Source of the DNA: Roseovarius sp. ZX-A-9
Lineage (GTDB): Bacteria; Pseudomonadota; Alphaproteobacteria; Rhodobacterales; Rhodobacteraceae
Assembly (NCBI RefSeq): GCF_028369135.1
Contig: NZ_JAPWHW010000009.1
Coordinates: 120,190-184,189 of the forward strand
Direction of reading: 5' to 3'
DNA length: 64,000 bases
Below are positions 37,442 through 46,970 of the stretch, piece by piece; position 1 is the first letter of the stretch, and each line of letters opens with the position of its first letter. Below the pieces are notes generated by a model, which ran no database searches, was not told the DNA's origin, and saw only the letters and a program-made list of their open reading frames with translations. The position numbers and the translations under genes were made by a program.

Positions 37442-38383
37442 ATGAGCCGCGCATTCATATTTCCGGGGCAGGGCGCACAGACCATCGGTATGGGCAAGGC
37501 ATTGGCCGACGCTTATCCGGCGGCACGGGCGGTCTTTGCCGAGGTGGACGAGGCGCTCGGCGAAAAACTGTCGGCGCTGATCTGGGAGGGTGATCAGAAC
37601 GATCTTACCCTGACGCGGAACGCGCAGCCCGCGCTGATGGCCACATCACTGGCGGCCTTGCGTGCGCTGGAGGCCGAAGGCGTGACGCTCGATGCCGCAC
37701 AATTCGTGGCCGGGCATTCGCTGGGAGAATATTCGGCGCTGGCCGCTGCGGGTGCACTCAGCATCGCGGATGCCGCACGGCTGTTGCGGACGCGTGGTGC
37801 GGCGATGCAGGAGGCCGTGCCGGTAGGCGTCGGCGCCATGGCCGCGGTGCTCGGGCTTGATCTGGCGGCGGTGCGAGAGGTCGCGGAGGCGGCCGCCGAG
37901 GGCCAGATCTGTCAGGCTGCCAACGACAATGATCCGGGGCAGGTCGTGGTTTCTGGCCACGCCGAAGCGGTCGAGCGGGCAATCCATCTGGCCAAGGAGC
38001 GCGGCGCGAAACGCGCGATGCTGCTGCCGGTCAGCGCGCCGTTTCACTGCGCATTGATGGCGCCCGCCGCGCAGGTGATGCAAGAGGCACTGGCCGAGGT
38101 CGATCTGAACACACCGCAGGTACCGCTGGTGGCCAATGTGCTGGCCGAGGCGGTCAGCGATCCGGCACAGATCCGGGAACTGCTGGTCAGCCAGGTCACA
38201 GGGGCGGTGCGCTGGCGCGAAAGCGTGATGTTCATGGCGCGCGAAGGTGTGACCGAAACATGGGAAATCGGCGCTGGCAAGGCGCTGTCGGGCATGGTGC
38301 GCCGGATCGAGCGGGAGATTGCAGTGCGCAATGTCGGCGCGCCTGACGATGTACGGGCCGCGGCTGAGGCGCTGAACGGCTGA
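37442..38383 (+). CDS. fabD: Malonyl-CoA:ACP transacylase
   Basis: A 313-residue enzyme that moves malonyl groups from CoA to acyl carrier protein. Active-site Ser93 is in GHSLGEYSALAAAGAL; FIFPGQGAQTIGMGKAL opens the protein; the partner His is in VSAPFHCALM. ATG 37442 has AAGGAG upstream. The length is normal. It is followed by fabG after a 66-base gap holding a palindromic repeat (38396-38415). First gene of the local fatty-acid synthesis cluster. Confidence 0.97.
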   Translation: MSRAFIFPGQGAQTIGMGKALADAYPAARAVFAEVDEALGEKLSALIWEGDQNDLTLTRNAQPALMATSLAALRALEAEGVTLDAAQFVAGHSLGEYSALAAAGALSIADAARLLRTRGAAMQEAVPVGVGAMAAVLGLDLAAVREVAEAAAEGQICQAANDNDPGQVVVSGHAEAVERAIHLAKERGAKRAMLLPVSAPFHCALMAPAAQVMQEALAEVDLNTPQVPLVANVLAEAVSDPAQIRELLVSQVTGAVRWRESVMFMAREGVTETWEIGAGKALSGMVRRIEREIAVRNVGAPDDVRAAAEALNG

Positions 38384-38395
38384 ATCGGGAAGCAG

Positions 38396-38415
38396 AGATT
38401 TTTCACGAAAAATCT
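38396..38415. repeat. Palindromic repeat AGATTTTT-CACG-AAAAATCT (copy 2)
   Basis: Same eight-base arms and four-base NNCG loop as the element at 11834-11853, here 13 bases after the fabD stop. Flanking bases CAG/CTGC extend the pairing with a small bulge. Confidence 0.6.
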
Positions 38416-38449
38416 GCACCCGGGGCACTGAGACAAGGAAGGAACGCAA

Positions 38450-39187
38450 ATGTTCGATTTGACGGGAAAGACAGCGCTGATCACCGGTGCATCCGGTGGC
38501 ATTGGCGGGGCGATTGCCCGCGCATTGCACGGTGCGGGTGCTACGGTGGGGCTGAGCGGCACACGGGTCGACCCGCTGGAGGCGCTGGCCGCAGAGCTGG
38601 GCAGCCGCGCGCATGTGCTGCCTTGCGATCTGAGCGATGCCGAGGCGGTGAACGCGCTGCCCAAACAGGCAATAGAGGCGATGGGCGGCCTTGATATCCT
38701 GGTGAACAATGCCGGGATCACCCGTGACCAGATATTTATGCGCATGTCAGACGAAGACTGGCAAACCGTTCTCGATGTGAACCTGACCAGCACCATGCGG
38801 CTCTGCCGGGCGGTGATGCGCCCAATGATGAAGGCGCGTTGGGGCCGGATCGTGAACATCAGTTCCATCGTCGGCGCGACCGGCAATCCGGGGCAGGCCA
38901 ACTATGCCGCCTCCAAGGCGGGCATGGTCGGAATGACAAAATCCATCGCCTACGAGGTGGCGAGCCGCGGAATCACCGCAAATGCGGTCGCCCCCGGTTT
39001 CATCGCTACGCCGATGACCGACAAGCTGACGGATGAGCAGAAGGAAAAGATTAACACGCAAATTCCCGCCTCGCGCATGGGTTCGCCCGAAGAGGTTGCT
39101 GCCGCCGTGCTTTACCTTGCCAGCGCCGAGGCCGGTTATGTGACCGGCACCACGCTGCATGTGAACGGCGGAATGGCGATGCTTTGA
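38450..39187 (+). CDS. fabG: 3-oxoacyl-[acyl-carrier-protein] reductase
   Basis: A 245-residue short-chain dehydrogenase that reduces 3-oxoacyl-ACP with NADPH. Seen: the cofactor loop TGASGGIGGAIARAL, NNAGITRD, catalytic Ser in NISSIVG, Tyr and Lys in NYAASKAGM, and PGFIATPMTDKL. The length is normal. AAGGAAGG upstream supports ATG 38450. Follows fabD on the same strand. Confidence 0.97.
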   Translation: MFDLTGKTALITGASGGIGGAIARALHGAGATVGLSGTRVDPLEALAAELGSRAHVLPCDLSDAEAVNALPKQAIEAMGGLDILVNNAGITRDQIFMRMSDEDWQTVLDVNLTSTMRLCRAVMRPMMKARWGRIVNISSIVGATGNPGQANYAASKAGMVGMTKSIAYEVASRGITANAVAPGFIATPMTDKLTDEQKEKINTQIPASRMGSPEEVAAAVLYLASAEAGYVTGTTLHVNGGMAML

Positions 39188-39617
39188 CCCGCAGCACAGG
39201 CGGAGCGATTGCGGCCGCGTCGCGGGCCAGAACGGGCGTGGTGGCGTTGCGTTGAAGGGGCGCCAAGGCACGGAAAGAATTGGTAAATCTCTGCCGAGTC
39301 GGGGGCGAATCCCGACGCCCCCAAAGGGTTGTCTGGCAGCGTGTCTTGACACCTGCAAAGTGCAATCGCCCCTTGTATTCTTTGCGTATCTAGCCGATCT
39401 TTGAAAGGATTTGCCAAAGCCTCGCCATGTGTTATAGGCGGCGCAGATTTGCCGGGGGCCGGGCCAAGAGCCGCTCTGGCGGTCCGGGTCCGGGCCAGAA
39501 TACCCGCCCCTCCAGGGCGCAAACAGCCGCCCCGGAGGGGCACCACTCAAGGCCACTTCCCGTCTCGGGCGGGGGCGATAACGGGCCATGGCGCCCAAAG
39601 ACGATGAGGATTATATC
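39188..39617. other. Intergenic region upstream of acpP with promoter and hairpin
   Basis: 430 bases without a convincing gene. A GC-rich hairpin (GGGGGCG 39301-39307 with CGCCCCC 39316-39322) may close the fabG transcript although it lacks a T run. A promoter-like sequence at 39411-39438 is listed separately. The rest is the acpP leader, which is unusually long and GC-rich. Confidence 0.5.
39411..39438 (+). promoter_or_regulatory. Candidate acpP promoter
   Basis: TTGCCA (39411-39416) and TATAGG (39433-39438) are spaced 16 bases apart, a plausible housekeeping -35/-10 pair. It would give a leader of about 170 bases for acpP. The match is by eye. Confidence 0.3.
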
Positions 39618-39851
39618 ATGAGCGACATCGCAGACCGCGTGAAGAAAATCGTTGTAGAGCATCTGGGCGTAGAAGAAGACAAGGTGACTGAAAACGCCTC
39701 GTTCATCGACGACCTGGGCGCAGACAGCCTGGACACGGTCGAGCTGGTCATGGCGTTCGAAGAAGAGTTCGGGATCGAAATTCCCGACGACGCGGCCGAG
39801 ACGATCCAGACCTTTGGCGATGCGGTGAAGTTCATCAAGGAAGCCTCCTGA
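39618..39851 (+). CDS. acpP: Acyl carrier protein
   Basis: A 77-residue acidic carrier. The phosphopantetheine attachment site is Ser37 in [21 protein letters not shown]. The sequence opens [18 protein letters not shown], typical of primary-metabolism ACP. ATG 39618 follows GAGGA; an upstream in-frame start is not supported. A strong hairpin terminator follows at 39881. Confidence 0.98.
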   Translation: MSDIADRVKKIVVEHLGVEEDKVTENASFIDDLGADSLDTVELVMAFEEEFGIEIPDDAAETIQTFGDAVKFIKEAS

Positions 39852-39880
39852 GCGTTCAGCCCGGCTGAGACTTTTTCATA

Positions 39881-39907
39881 GGCCCTCGCCAGTCGGCGGG
39901 GGCCTTT
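39881..39907 (+). terminator. Intrinsic terminator after acpP
   Basis: A ten-base-pair stem GGCCCTCGCC (39881-39890) with GGCGGGGGCC (39895-39904), with one T-G pair, a four-base loop and TTT following. It lies 30 bases past the acpP stop. Confidence 0.7.
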
Positions 39908-40065
39908 GCCGTTTCTGGGGGTGCGAAAAAAGCGGCTGAAAGGCGCGAATGACGCGGCGGATGCCGATTTGGTTATATCGCGCGACGGGTGTAGGGTGCC
40001 AATATCGAGCTGGCCCCGGCACAGTGCAGGGGTGCGCTAGCGCGATCAATCGGGGGCAGCCTGCC

Positions 40066-40809
40066 ATGATTATCTATCCCACACTCGAAATTCTGGACGG
40101 TAAATGCGTGTCGCTGACACGTGGACGCATCGACGAGCCGCTGCTGTGGCATGTCGACCCTGTTGAGCGCGCCAAGAGTTTTGCGGCGGCTGGCGCCGAG
40201 TGGATGCACCTCACCGATATCAACGGTCTGAAGGGCGAAGACACCAATGCGGCATTGTGCGAAGAGATCATCCGCAGCGCCGGGATCCCGGTGCAGTTTG
40301 GCGGTGGGTTCCGCACCCACGATCAGGTGGCGAACTGGATCGACAAGGGGGCCGGGCGCATCGTGATCGGCACCATGGGCACGCGAGAGCCCGACCTGCT
40401 GCGCCGTCTGGCCAAGCTCTATCCGGACCAGATCGTGTTGGCCGTCGATATCTTCGAAGGCTACATCATGACCGACGGTTGGCGTTCGCGCAGCAGCTTT
40501 ACGCCCGAATCCTATGTCACAGCTTTTGACGATGCGCCGCTTGCGGGGGTCATCGTCACCGACATCGACGCCGATATCGCCGATCGGGATGCGAGTCTCG
40601 GGGTGATTTCCGGTCTGGCCGCGCAGACCCGCCACCCGGTGATCGCCCGCGGCACCGTGCGCGGGATCGATGACGTGGCCCGCCTGAAATATGTCAAGAA
40701 CATCTCCGGCACGCTGATCGGTCGCGCCTTGCTGGCGCGTGACGTGGATCTGGGCGAAGTCCTTGCAATGGCAGCCGCAGCGCCCGAACCGGTGGCCGAT
40801 TTCCAGTAA
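40066..40809 (+). CDS. HisA-like TIM-barrel protein, divergent paralogue
   Basis: A 247-residue protein with the HisA (phosphoribosylformimino-AICAR isomerase) fold: MIIYPTLEILDGKCVSLTRG, VQFGGGFRTHDQVANWIDKGAGRIVIGTMG, and TDGW around Asp137. Key deviations: position 8, the catalytic Asp in HisA, is Glu8. The first phosphate-site motif usually reading TDI-x-DGTL-x-GPN is TDIDADIADRDASLG. The second site ASGGV is ARGTV. It lies between acpP and fabF, away from other his genes. It may be a true isomerase of unusual type or have a new role. ATG 40066 fits the conserved start. Confidence 0.75.
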   Translation: MIIYPTLEILDGKCVSLTRGRIDEPLLWHVDPVERAKSFAAAGAEWMHLTDINGLKGEDTNAALCEEIIRSAGIPVQFGGGFRTHDQVANWIDKGAGRIVIGTMGTREPDLLRRLAKLYPDQIVLAVDIFEGYIMTDGWRSRSSFTPESYVTAFDDAPLAGVIVTDIDADIADRDASLGVISGLAAQTRHPVIARGTVRGIDDVARLKYVKNISGTLIGRALLARDVDLGEVLAMAAAAPEPVADFQ

Positions 40810-40926
40810 CGGGCGGGCATCCGCGCGCAGGCGCAATTTGCGGCTTTCCCCTTCCGGCTTTTTCTTGCCCCTCGGGTGCAAGCCGGGGTATGCACTGCCC
40901 AAGAAGCAGATTGAGGGGGCCGCTAT

Positions 40927-42186
40927 ATGCGCCGTGTCGTTATTACTGGCCTGGGATTGGTCACACCGCTGGCTTCCGGCGTCGAAGAGACTTGGAGCCG
41001 CCTGTTGGCCGGTGAGTCCGGGGCAGGGCCGATCACACGGTTCGATGCGTCTAATGTGCTTACGAAATATGCCTGCGAAGTGCCTTATGGCGACGGCTCG
41101 GACGGCACGTTCAATCCTGACCACTTCATGGAGCCGAAAGAGCGCCGCAAGGTCGATGATTTCATCCTTTACGGTGTTGCGGCAGCCCAACAGGCGGTCG
41201 AGGACGCGAACTGGATGCCCGAGGACGAGGAAAGCCGCCTGCGCACCGGTGTGATGATCGGGTCGGGTATCGGCGGGTTGCAGTCCATCGAACAGACGAC
41301 ATTGGTGATCCGTGACAAGGGCGTGCGGCGGGTATCGCCGTTTTTCATCCCCGGCGCGCTGATCAATCTCATCTCGGGACAGGTCGGCATCCGCTACGGC
41401 TTCAAGGGGCCGAACCACGCGGTTGTGACGGCCTGCTCGACCGGCGCGCATGCGATTGGCGATGCTGCGCGGCTGATCATGTTCGGGGACGCCGACGTGA
41501 TGGTCGCAGGCGGGGCAGAAGCGGCGATCTGCGAGATCGGCATCGCCGGGTTCAACGCCTGCAAGGCCCTGAGCACCAAACGCGCGGACGATCCCAAATC
41601 CGCTAGCCGTCCCTATGATGCGGATCGCGACGGCTTCGTGATGGGCGAGGGCGCGGGCATTGTCGTTCTGGAAGAGCTGGAACACGCCCAGGCGCGCGGC
41701 GCGAAAATCTATGCCGAAGTGCTGGGGTACGGCCTGTCGGGCGATGCCTATCACATCACTGCGCCCTCCGAGGATGGCGATGGTGGCTACCGCGCCATGC
41801 AGAGCGCGCTGAAACATGCGGGCGTCGATGCGGCAGACGTGGATTACATCAATGCGCACGGCACCTCGACCATGGCCGACACGATCGAGCTGAAGGCGGT
41901 CGAGCGGCTGCTCGGTGACGCGGCGGGCAAGGCGACGATGAGTTCGACCAAATCCGCAACCGGGCACCTTCTGGGCGCTGCGGGGGCGATCGAAGGCATC
42001 TTTTCCATTCTCGCGATTCGCGATCAGGTCGCGCCGCCGACGATCAATCTGGACAATCCCGCGGTCGAAACGCCGATTGATCTGGCCCCCAACGCCAAGC
42101 GTCCGCGCAAAGTCGATATTGTCATGTCCAACAGCTTTGGGTTTGGCGGCACCAATGCGAGCCTGTGTATCGGGAAACTGCGATAA
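40927..42186 (+). CDS. fabF: 3-oxoacyl-[acyl-carrier-protein] synthase II
   Basis: A 419-residue condensing enzyme of fatty-acid elongation. Active-site Cys170 is in VTACSTGAHAIGD; the two catalytic histidines are in INAHGTSTMADTIE and KSATGHLLGAAGAIEG. It opens MRRVVITGLGLVTPLASG. The length is typical. The stop overlaps the mltG start by one base (TAATG), so they are co-translated. Upstream lie the HisA-like gene and acpP. Confidence 0.98.
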   Translation: MRRVVITGLGLVTPLASGVEETWSRLLAGESGAGPITRFDASNVLTKYACEVPYGDGSDGTFNPDHFMEPKERRKVDDFILYGVAAAQQAVEDANWMPEDEESRLRTGVMIGSGIGGLQSIEQTTLVIRDKGVRRVSPFFIPGALINLISGQVGIRYGFKGPNHAVVTACSTGAHAIGDAARLIMFGDADVMVAGGAEAAICEIGIAGFNACKALSTKRADDPKSASRPYDADRDGFVMGEGAGIVVLEELEHAQARGAKIYAEVLGYGLSGDAYHITAPSEDGDGGYRAMQSALKHAGVDAADVDYINAHGTSTMADTIELKAVERLLGDAAGKATMSSTKSATGHLLGAAGAIEGIFSILAIRDQVAPPTINLDNPAVETPIDLAPNAKRPRKVDIVMSNSFGFGGTNASLCIGKLR

Positions 42187-43343
42187 TGTGGCGTCATATT
42201 GCCTCGAATGCACTGACATTCCTGGTGGTTTTGGCCTTCCTTCTGGGGGGCGTGATCCTCTGGGGGCAGACCAGCTATAATGCTGAAGGCCCGCTGGAAG
42301 AGCAGATTTGCCTGCGGGTCGAACGCGGCAGCTCCATGCGGCGCGTGTCGACCAAGCTGGCGGCGGAAAAGGCCGTGACCAACGCCGCGATTTTCCGCAT
42401 CGGCGCCGAATATACCGACAAGAGCGAAGCGCTGAAAGCGGGTAGCTGGCTTATTCCCAAGCACGCCAGCATGTCCGAGATCACCGAGATCATCACCAAG
42501 GGCGGCGCCAGCACCTGCGGCACCGAGGTCGTCTATCGCATCGGCGTCACCCGCTCCGAGGTCGAGGTTCGCGAACTGGATCCAGCCACCGGCCGCTACG
42601 TGGAAAAAGCCGCGTTTGATCCCAAGGAAGAGACCGCACCGGCCGAATTCACGGAAGTGCGCGATGAATCCGATACGCGCTACCGCGTTGCCGTCGCCGA
42701 AGGCGCAACCAGTTGGCAGATTGTCGATGCGTTGAAATCCGTCGATGTCCTGACTGGCGAAGTGGAGGTGATCCCGCCAGAAGGCAGCCTGGCGCCTGAC
42801 AGCTACGAGGTGCGCGAAGACGATACCCGTGCGTCGGTCATTGCCCGCATGCAAGAGGCGCAAGAGGCTCTGGTTGCCGCAGCGTGGGAAAACCGCGATC
42901 CGGACCTGCCGCTGGCCAGTCCCGAAGAGATGCTGATCCTGGCGTCGATCATCGAAAAGGAAACCGGCGTGGCCGAGGAGCGTGGCCAAGTTGCCTCGGT
43001 CTTCATCAACCGGCTGAACCGTGGCATGCGCCTGCAGACCGACCCGACCGTGATTTACGGCATTACTGAAGGGAAGGGCCCGCTGGGGCGCGGGCTGCGC
43101 CAGAGCGAGCTGCGCCGCGAAACCCCGTGGAACACCTATGTCATCGACGGCTTGCCGGCGACGCCCATTGCCAACCCCGGTCGCGCCAGCATCCAGGCCG
43201 CTGTCAGCCCGGCCGAAACCGACTATGTGTTTTTCGTGGCTGACGGAACCGGCGGGCACGCTTTTGCCGAAACGCTGGACCAGCATAATGCCAATGTCGC
43301 CAAATGGCGCCAGATCGAAGCCGAGCGTAACCAGGCGGAATAA
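42186..43343 (+). CDS. mltG: Endolytic peptidoglycan transglycosylase MltG
   Basis: A 385-residue YceG-family enzyme that cuts nascent glycan strands and helps end peptidoglycan polymerisation. One N-terminal membrane anchor (SNALTFLVVLAFLLGGVILWG), then a LysM-like region and the YceG core with catalytic Glu in LASIIEKETGVAEERGQVASVFINRL, SDPTVIYGI-like QTDPTVIYGITEG and NTYVIDGLPATPIANPGRASIQAA. ATG 42186 overlaps the fabF stop. Confidence 0.96.
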   Translation: MWRHIASNALTFLVVLAFLLGGVILWGQTSYNAEGPLEEQICLRVERGSSMRRVSTKLAAEKAVTNAAIFRIGAEYTDKSEALKAGSWLIPKHASMSEITEIITKGGASTCGTEVVYRIGVTRSEVEVRELDPATGRYVEKAAFDPKEETAPAEFTEVRDESDTRYRVAVAEGATSWQIVDALKSVDVLTGEVEVIPPEGSLAPDSYEVREDDTRASVIARMQEAQEALVAAAWENRDPDLPLASPEEMLILASIIEKETGVAEERGQVASVFINRLNRGMRLQTDPTVIYGITEGKGPLGRGLRQSELRRETPWNTYVIDGLPATPIANPGRASIQAAVSPAETDYVFFVADGTGGHAFAETLDQHNANVAKWRQIEAERNQAE

Positions 43344-43436
43344 TCGCTGACTTGTGCAGCGTCCCTGCGGCATGACGGCCTATTGACCGCATGTCCGCAG
43401 GCCGCCATGACCGACGAAAAATACAAAGGATATCGC

Positions 43437-45233
43437 ATGGTACGCAGGGCCGAAAACGGCGCGGATCTGCAGGATCGCGAAAAATCGAAGCGCGTCGGCG
43501 CACTGCGTTCGCTCGCGCCTTTCATCGCACCCTACAGGCTGCTGGCAGTAGCTGCCGGTCTGGCCCTTGTGCTGACCGCCGGTGTTTCGCTGGTTCTGCC
43601 GCTTGCGGTGCGGCGGGTGATCGACAATTTCAATGCGGAAAACGGTGCGATCCTTGACCAGTATTTCTTGGCGGCGCTGGGCATTGCGGCGCTTCTGGCG
43701 GTGGGGACGGGGCTGCGATACGCACTGATTTCCAAGCTGGGCGAGCGGGTCGTTGCGGATGTCCGCAAGGCGGTGTTCGACCGGGTCATTGGCCTGAGCC
43801 CTGCGTTCTTCGAGCGCATCATGACGGGTGAAGTCCTGAGCCGGATCACCACCGATACCACGTTGATCCTCAGCGTGATCGGATCATCCATTTCTATCGC
43901 GCTGCGCAACCTGCTGATCTTTCTAGGCGGGCTGATCCTGATGCTCATCACCTCTGCCAAGCTGGCGGGCATGGTGCTGTTGATCGTGCCACTGGTGGTG
44001 GTGCCGATCCTGACGTTGGGCCGCCGCCTGCGCAAGCTGAGCCGCCAGAACCAGGACTGGATCGCCCAAAGTTCCGGCACCGCCTCCGAGGCGCTTCTGA
44101 GCGTGCAGACGGTGCAGGCCTTTACCCACGAAGACGCCACGCGCCTCAACTTTGCCGACGTGACCGAGCATAGCTATGAAGCGGCACGCGAACGGGTGCG
44201 TACCCGTGCCATCATGACGGTGATCGTGATTTTCCTTGTCTTTGCCGGTGTCGTCTGCGTGCTGTGGTTCGGGGCCCATGCGGTGCGCGCGGGCGAGTTG
44301 ACGGCAGGCACGCTGGTCCAGTTCGTGATCTATTCCGTCATGGTTGCGGGCGCCGTTGCCGCCCTCTCGGAAATCTGGGGAGAGTTGCAACGTGCCGCAG
44401 GCGCGACCGAGCGGCTGGTCGATCTGCTGAACACGCAGGATCCGGTCGCCGACCCGGTGGCCCCGGTGGCCTTGCCCGCCACCGTCACCGGCGCGATCGG
44501 TTTCGAGGATGTGAGCTTCCACTATCCATCGCGCCCCGATGTGGCGGCGCTGGATGGGCTGACGCTGGATATCGCACCGGGCGAAACCGTGGCACTGGTC
44601 GGCCCGTCTGGGGCGGGCAAGACCACGGTGATCCAGTTGATCCAGCGGTTTTACGACCCCGAGTCAGGGCGTGTCACCCTCGACGGTATCGATTTACGGG
44701 ACATGCGGCGCGAGGACTTTCGGCGTCACATGGCGCTGGTGCCGCAGGACCCGGTGATCTTTGCCACCTCGGCGCGCGAAAACATCCGGTTCGGGCGTCT
44801 TGACGCAACCGATGCAGAGGTCGAAGCGGCCGCGCAGGCCGCCGCTGCGCATGAATTCATCACGGCTCTGCCCGATGGCTATGACAGCCAGGTGGGCGAG
44901 CGCGGCGTGATGCTGTCGGGGGGGCAGAAACAGCGTATCGCCATCGCCCGTGCGATCCTGCGGGATGCGCCGGTGCTGCTTCTTGATGAGGCCACCTCGG
45001 CGCTGGACGCCGAGAGCGAACGCGCGGTCCAGCATGCTGTCGAAGCTCTGGCCCGCGGGCGCACCACGATCATCGTTGCGCACCGTCTGGCCACGGTCAA
45101 GAAGGCGGACAGGATCATCGTGATAGAGGATGGCCGCATCGCCGCGACCGGGACTCATGACAGCCTGGTGGCCGAGGGTGGGCTCTATGCGCGCCTGGCA
45201 AAGCTGCAGTTCACAGATGGGGATGCTGGCTGA
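43437..45233 (+). CDS. ABC transporter, fused membrane and ATPase domains (MsbA-like exporter)
   Basis: A 598-residue half-transporter. Residues about 25-315 form a six-helix exporter domain (LLAVAAGLALVLTAGVSLVLPLAVRRVIDNF and later helices). The ATPase has Walker A VGPSGAGKTTVIQLIQRF, signature LSGGQKQRIAIARA and Walker B VLLLDEATSALDAES. Members move lipids, drugs or peptides; the substrate is unknown. I chose ATG 43437 because of AAAGGA six bases before it; ATG 43407 is a second possibility. A hairpin at 45285-45309 follows. Confidence 0.92.
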   Translation: MVRRAENGADLQDREKSKRVGALRSLAPFIAPYRLLAVAAGLALVLTAGVSLVLPLAVRRVIDNFNAENGAILDQYFLAALGIAALLAVGTGLRYALISKLGERVVADVRKAVFDRVIGLSPAFFERIMTGEVLSRITTDTTLILSVIGSSISIALRNLLIFLGGLILMLITSAKLAGMVLLIVPLVVVPILTLGRRLRKLSRQNQDWIAQSSGTASEALLSVQTVQAFTHEDATRLNFADVTEHSYEAARERVRTRAIMTVIVIFLVFAGVVCVLWFGAHAVRAGELTAGTLVQFVIYSVMVAGAVAALSEIWGELQRAAGATERLVDLLNTQDPVADPVAPVALPATVTGAIGFEDVSFHYPSRPDVAALDGLTLDIAPGETVALVGPSGAGKTTVIQLIQRFYDPESGRVTLDGIDLRDMRREDFRRHMALVPQDPVIFATSARENIRFGRLDATDAEVEAAAQAAAAHEFITALPDGYDSQVGERGVMLSGGQKQRIAIARAILRDAPVLLLDEATSALDAESERAVQHAVEALARGRTTIIVAHRLATVKKADRIIVIEDGRIAATGTHDSLVAEGGLYARLAKLQFTDGDAG

Positions 45234-45690
45234 AAAACATGCGCGCGGCCCATGGTTAATGGCTCGCGAACACCCGTCAATTTCAGGACCGACGCGCTGC
45301 GCCGGTCCTTATTGTTTCTGCGCTTGTTTGTAGTCACCGCGCTCGGTTGGCCGGACCAGAACCACGGTCGCAAAAGAGATCAAGCATTTCGGGCATTTTG
45401 CCCGATAGTAATGGCCATCAGGCGTGAAGCTCTCAGGCCCGTCGAAGAAGATCTGCTGCGGTGCATTTTCCCTGCCGGATCAGAGAGCGGGACGAAACCT
45501 AACAATCATCGCGACCAAGAGGTGGGCATTGTCATTCGGGCGATCATCCCGCCGACCTACTGAAATCTACTGATTCGCACGGTGCTGGGGCATCCGCGCC
45601 ATGATCCCAGTAGACTGGCGGGCGAATCTGGAGAAGGCAGACATGCTTTTGAGGACTGGACAGCGCCCGGTGCTTGGCTAGTGTGGACCC
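45234..45690. other. Intergenic region with terminator, no gene
   Basis: 457 bases with the ABC-gene terminator near the left end. A 103-codon open frame (45252-45563) has no recognisable features, no ribosome site and overlaps the terminator, so I do not call it. Confidence 0.5.
45285..45309 (+). terminator. Probable terminator after ABC exporter gene
   Basis: AGGACCG (45285-45291) pairs with CGGTCCT (45303-45309), with an inner GCG/CGC stem; TTATTGTTT follows. Confidence 0.55.
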
Positions 45691-46575
45691 ATGAAAATCG
45701 CAACCGCCGCCTATCCGCTGGACCCGCTGAAAAGCTGGTCGGAATATTCTGAAAAGCTCACGGATTGGGTGAGCCGTGCCGCCGGGCAGGGGGCCGAATT
45801 GCTGGTCTTTCCCGAATATGGCGCGATGGAACTGTCGATGCTCGCTGGCCCCGAAGTGGCGGGCGATCTCGAAGGCTGCCTGCACGCGGTCTCGGCCCGG
45901 ATTGCGGATGCCGACGATCTGCATGCCGACCTGGCCGCCAGGTACAAGGTGCATATCGTCGCCGCCTCGGCACCGGTCTTTGACGAGGCCGTGGGCGAGC
46001 GGCCCGCGAACCGGGCGCGGCTCTTTTCGCCCACCGGTGGGCGCGGGGTGCAGGACAAGCAGATCATGACCCGATTCGAGCGTGACCCTTGGGACATCGC
46101 ACCGGGTGGCCCGTTGCAGGTATTTGACACGAGCTTAGGCAAACTCGCGGTGCTCATTTGCTATGACAGCGAATTTCCACTGCTGGGCCGCGCGGTGTCC
46201 GAGGCCGAAATGATTCTGGTGCCATCATGCACCGAGGCATTGGCCGGCTACTGGCGTGTGCGCATCGGTTCAATGGCCCGCGCGCTTGAACAGCAATGTG
46301 TCAGCGTGATGTCCTCGCTTGTGGGGGATGCACCATGGTCGCCCGCGACAGATGAGGGCACCGGCATGGGCGGTGTCTTCGGCCCGCCTGATATCGGGTT
46401 TCCTGCCACGGGCGTTCTGGCTGAAGGAGTGCTGAATCAACCCGGCTGGACCTATGCCGAGGTCGATCTGGGCAAGGTCGCCCATGTGCGCGCCGATGGT
46501 GGCGTCCTCAACTGGACCCACTGGCAAGACCAGTCCGGGCGCGACGCATCGTCCATATTGACACGACTTGGCTGA
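45691..46575 (+). CDS. Carbon-nitrogen hydrolase (nitrilase superfamily)
   Basis: A 294-residue amidase. The catalytic triad is visible: Glu42 in LVFPEYGAMELS, Lys123 in VQDKQIMTRFE, and Cys157 in LAVLICYDSEFP. Such enzymes cut C-N bonds in amides, N-carbamoyl compounds or deaminated glutathione. The substrate cannot be told. The start ATG 45691 has no strong ribosome site, but the N-terminus MKIATAAYPLDPL fits the family's first strand. It is a single gene, followed by infA. Confidence 0.9.
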   Translation: MKIATAAYPLDPLKSWSEYSEKLTDWVSRAAGQGAELLVFPEYGAMELSMLAGPEVAGDLEGCLHAVSARIADADDLHADLAARYKVHIVAASAPVFDEAVGERPANRARLFSPTGGRGVQDKQIMTRFERDPWDIAPGGPLQVFDTSLGKLAVLICYDSEFPLLGRAVSEAEMILVPSCTEALAGYWRVRIGSMARALEQQCVSVMSSLVGDAPWSPATDEGTGMGGVFGPPDIGFPATGVLAEGVLNQPGWTYAEVDLGKVAHVRADGGVLNWTHWQDQSGRDASSILTRLG

Positions 46576-46666
46576 CAAAACGCTTTAAAGGCTTGAAAAT
46601 CCCGGCGAATGGGGCCATTTAGTGCCGCATCCGCATTTTGGCGGATAAGTGGATGTAGGAGACCAC

Positions 46667-46885
46667 ATGGCCAAGGAAGATACGCTCGAATTTCCCGGTG
46701 TCGTCAAGGAACTCCTGCCGAACGCGACATTCAGGGTCGAGCTGGAAAACGGCCATGAGATCATCGCGCACACGGCAGGCAAGATGCGCAAGAATCGCAT
46801 CCGTGTTCTGGCTGGCGACAAGGTACAGGTCGAGATGACCCCATATGATCTGACCAAGGGCCGGATCAACTATCGATTCAAATAG
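46667..46885 (+). CDS. infA: Translation initiation factor IF-1
   Basis: A 72-residue OB-fold factor of translation initiation: [22 protein letters not shown], then [39 protein letters not shown]. The length is exact for IF-1. ATG 46667 has TAGGAGA upstream. It starts the infA-maf-RNase E/G-yacG-tRNA-Phe row. Confidence 0.98.
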   Translation: MAKEDTLEFPGVVKELLPNATFRVELENGHEIIAHTAGKMRKNRIRVLAGDKVQVEMTPYDLTKGRINYRFK

Positions 46886-46970
46886 GGCGAAGCGCCGCTT
46901 CGCCCCGTGCGGGAAAGCGTTCTGCCAAACGCGGAATGCGCCGCACCCCGTCGCAATGCAGGGTGCCACC

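Noticed and set aside
39973..42219. Very long open frame (748 codons) on the minus strand across the HisA-like and fabF genes
   Set aside because: It is the antisense shadow of two well-supported plus-strand genes in GC-rich DNA; its protein has low-complexity Arg/His/Asp-rich composition.
45252..45563. 103-codon plus-strand frame after the ABC exporter gene
   Set aside because: Overlaps the terminator hairpin, has no ribosome site and no recognisable protein features.
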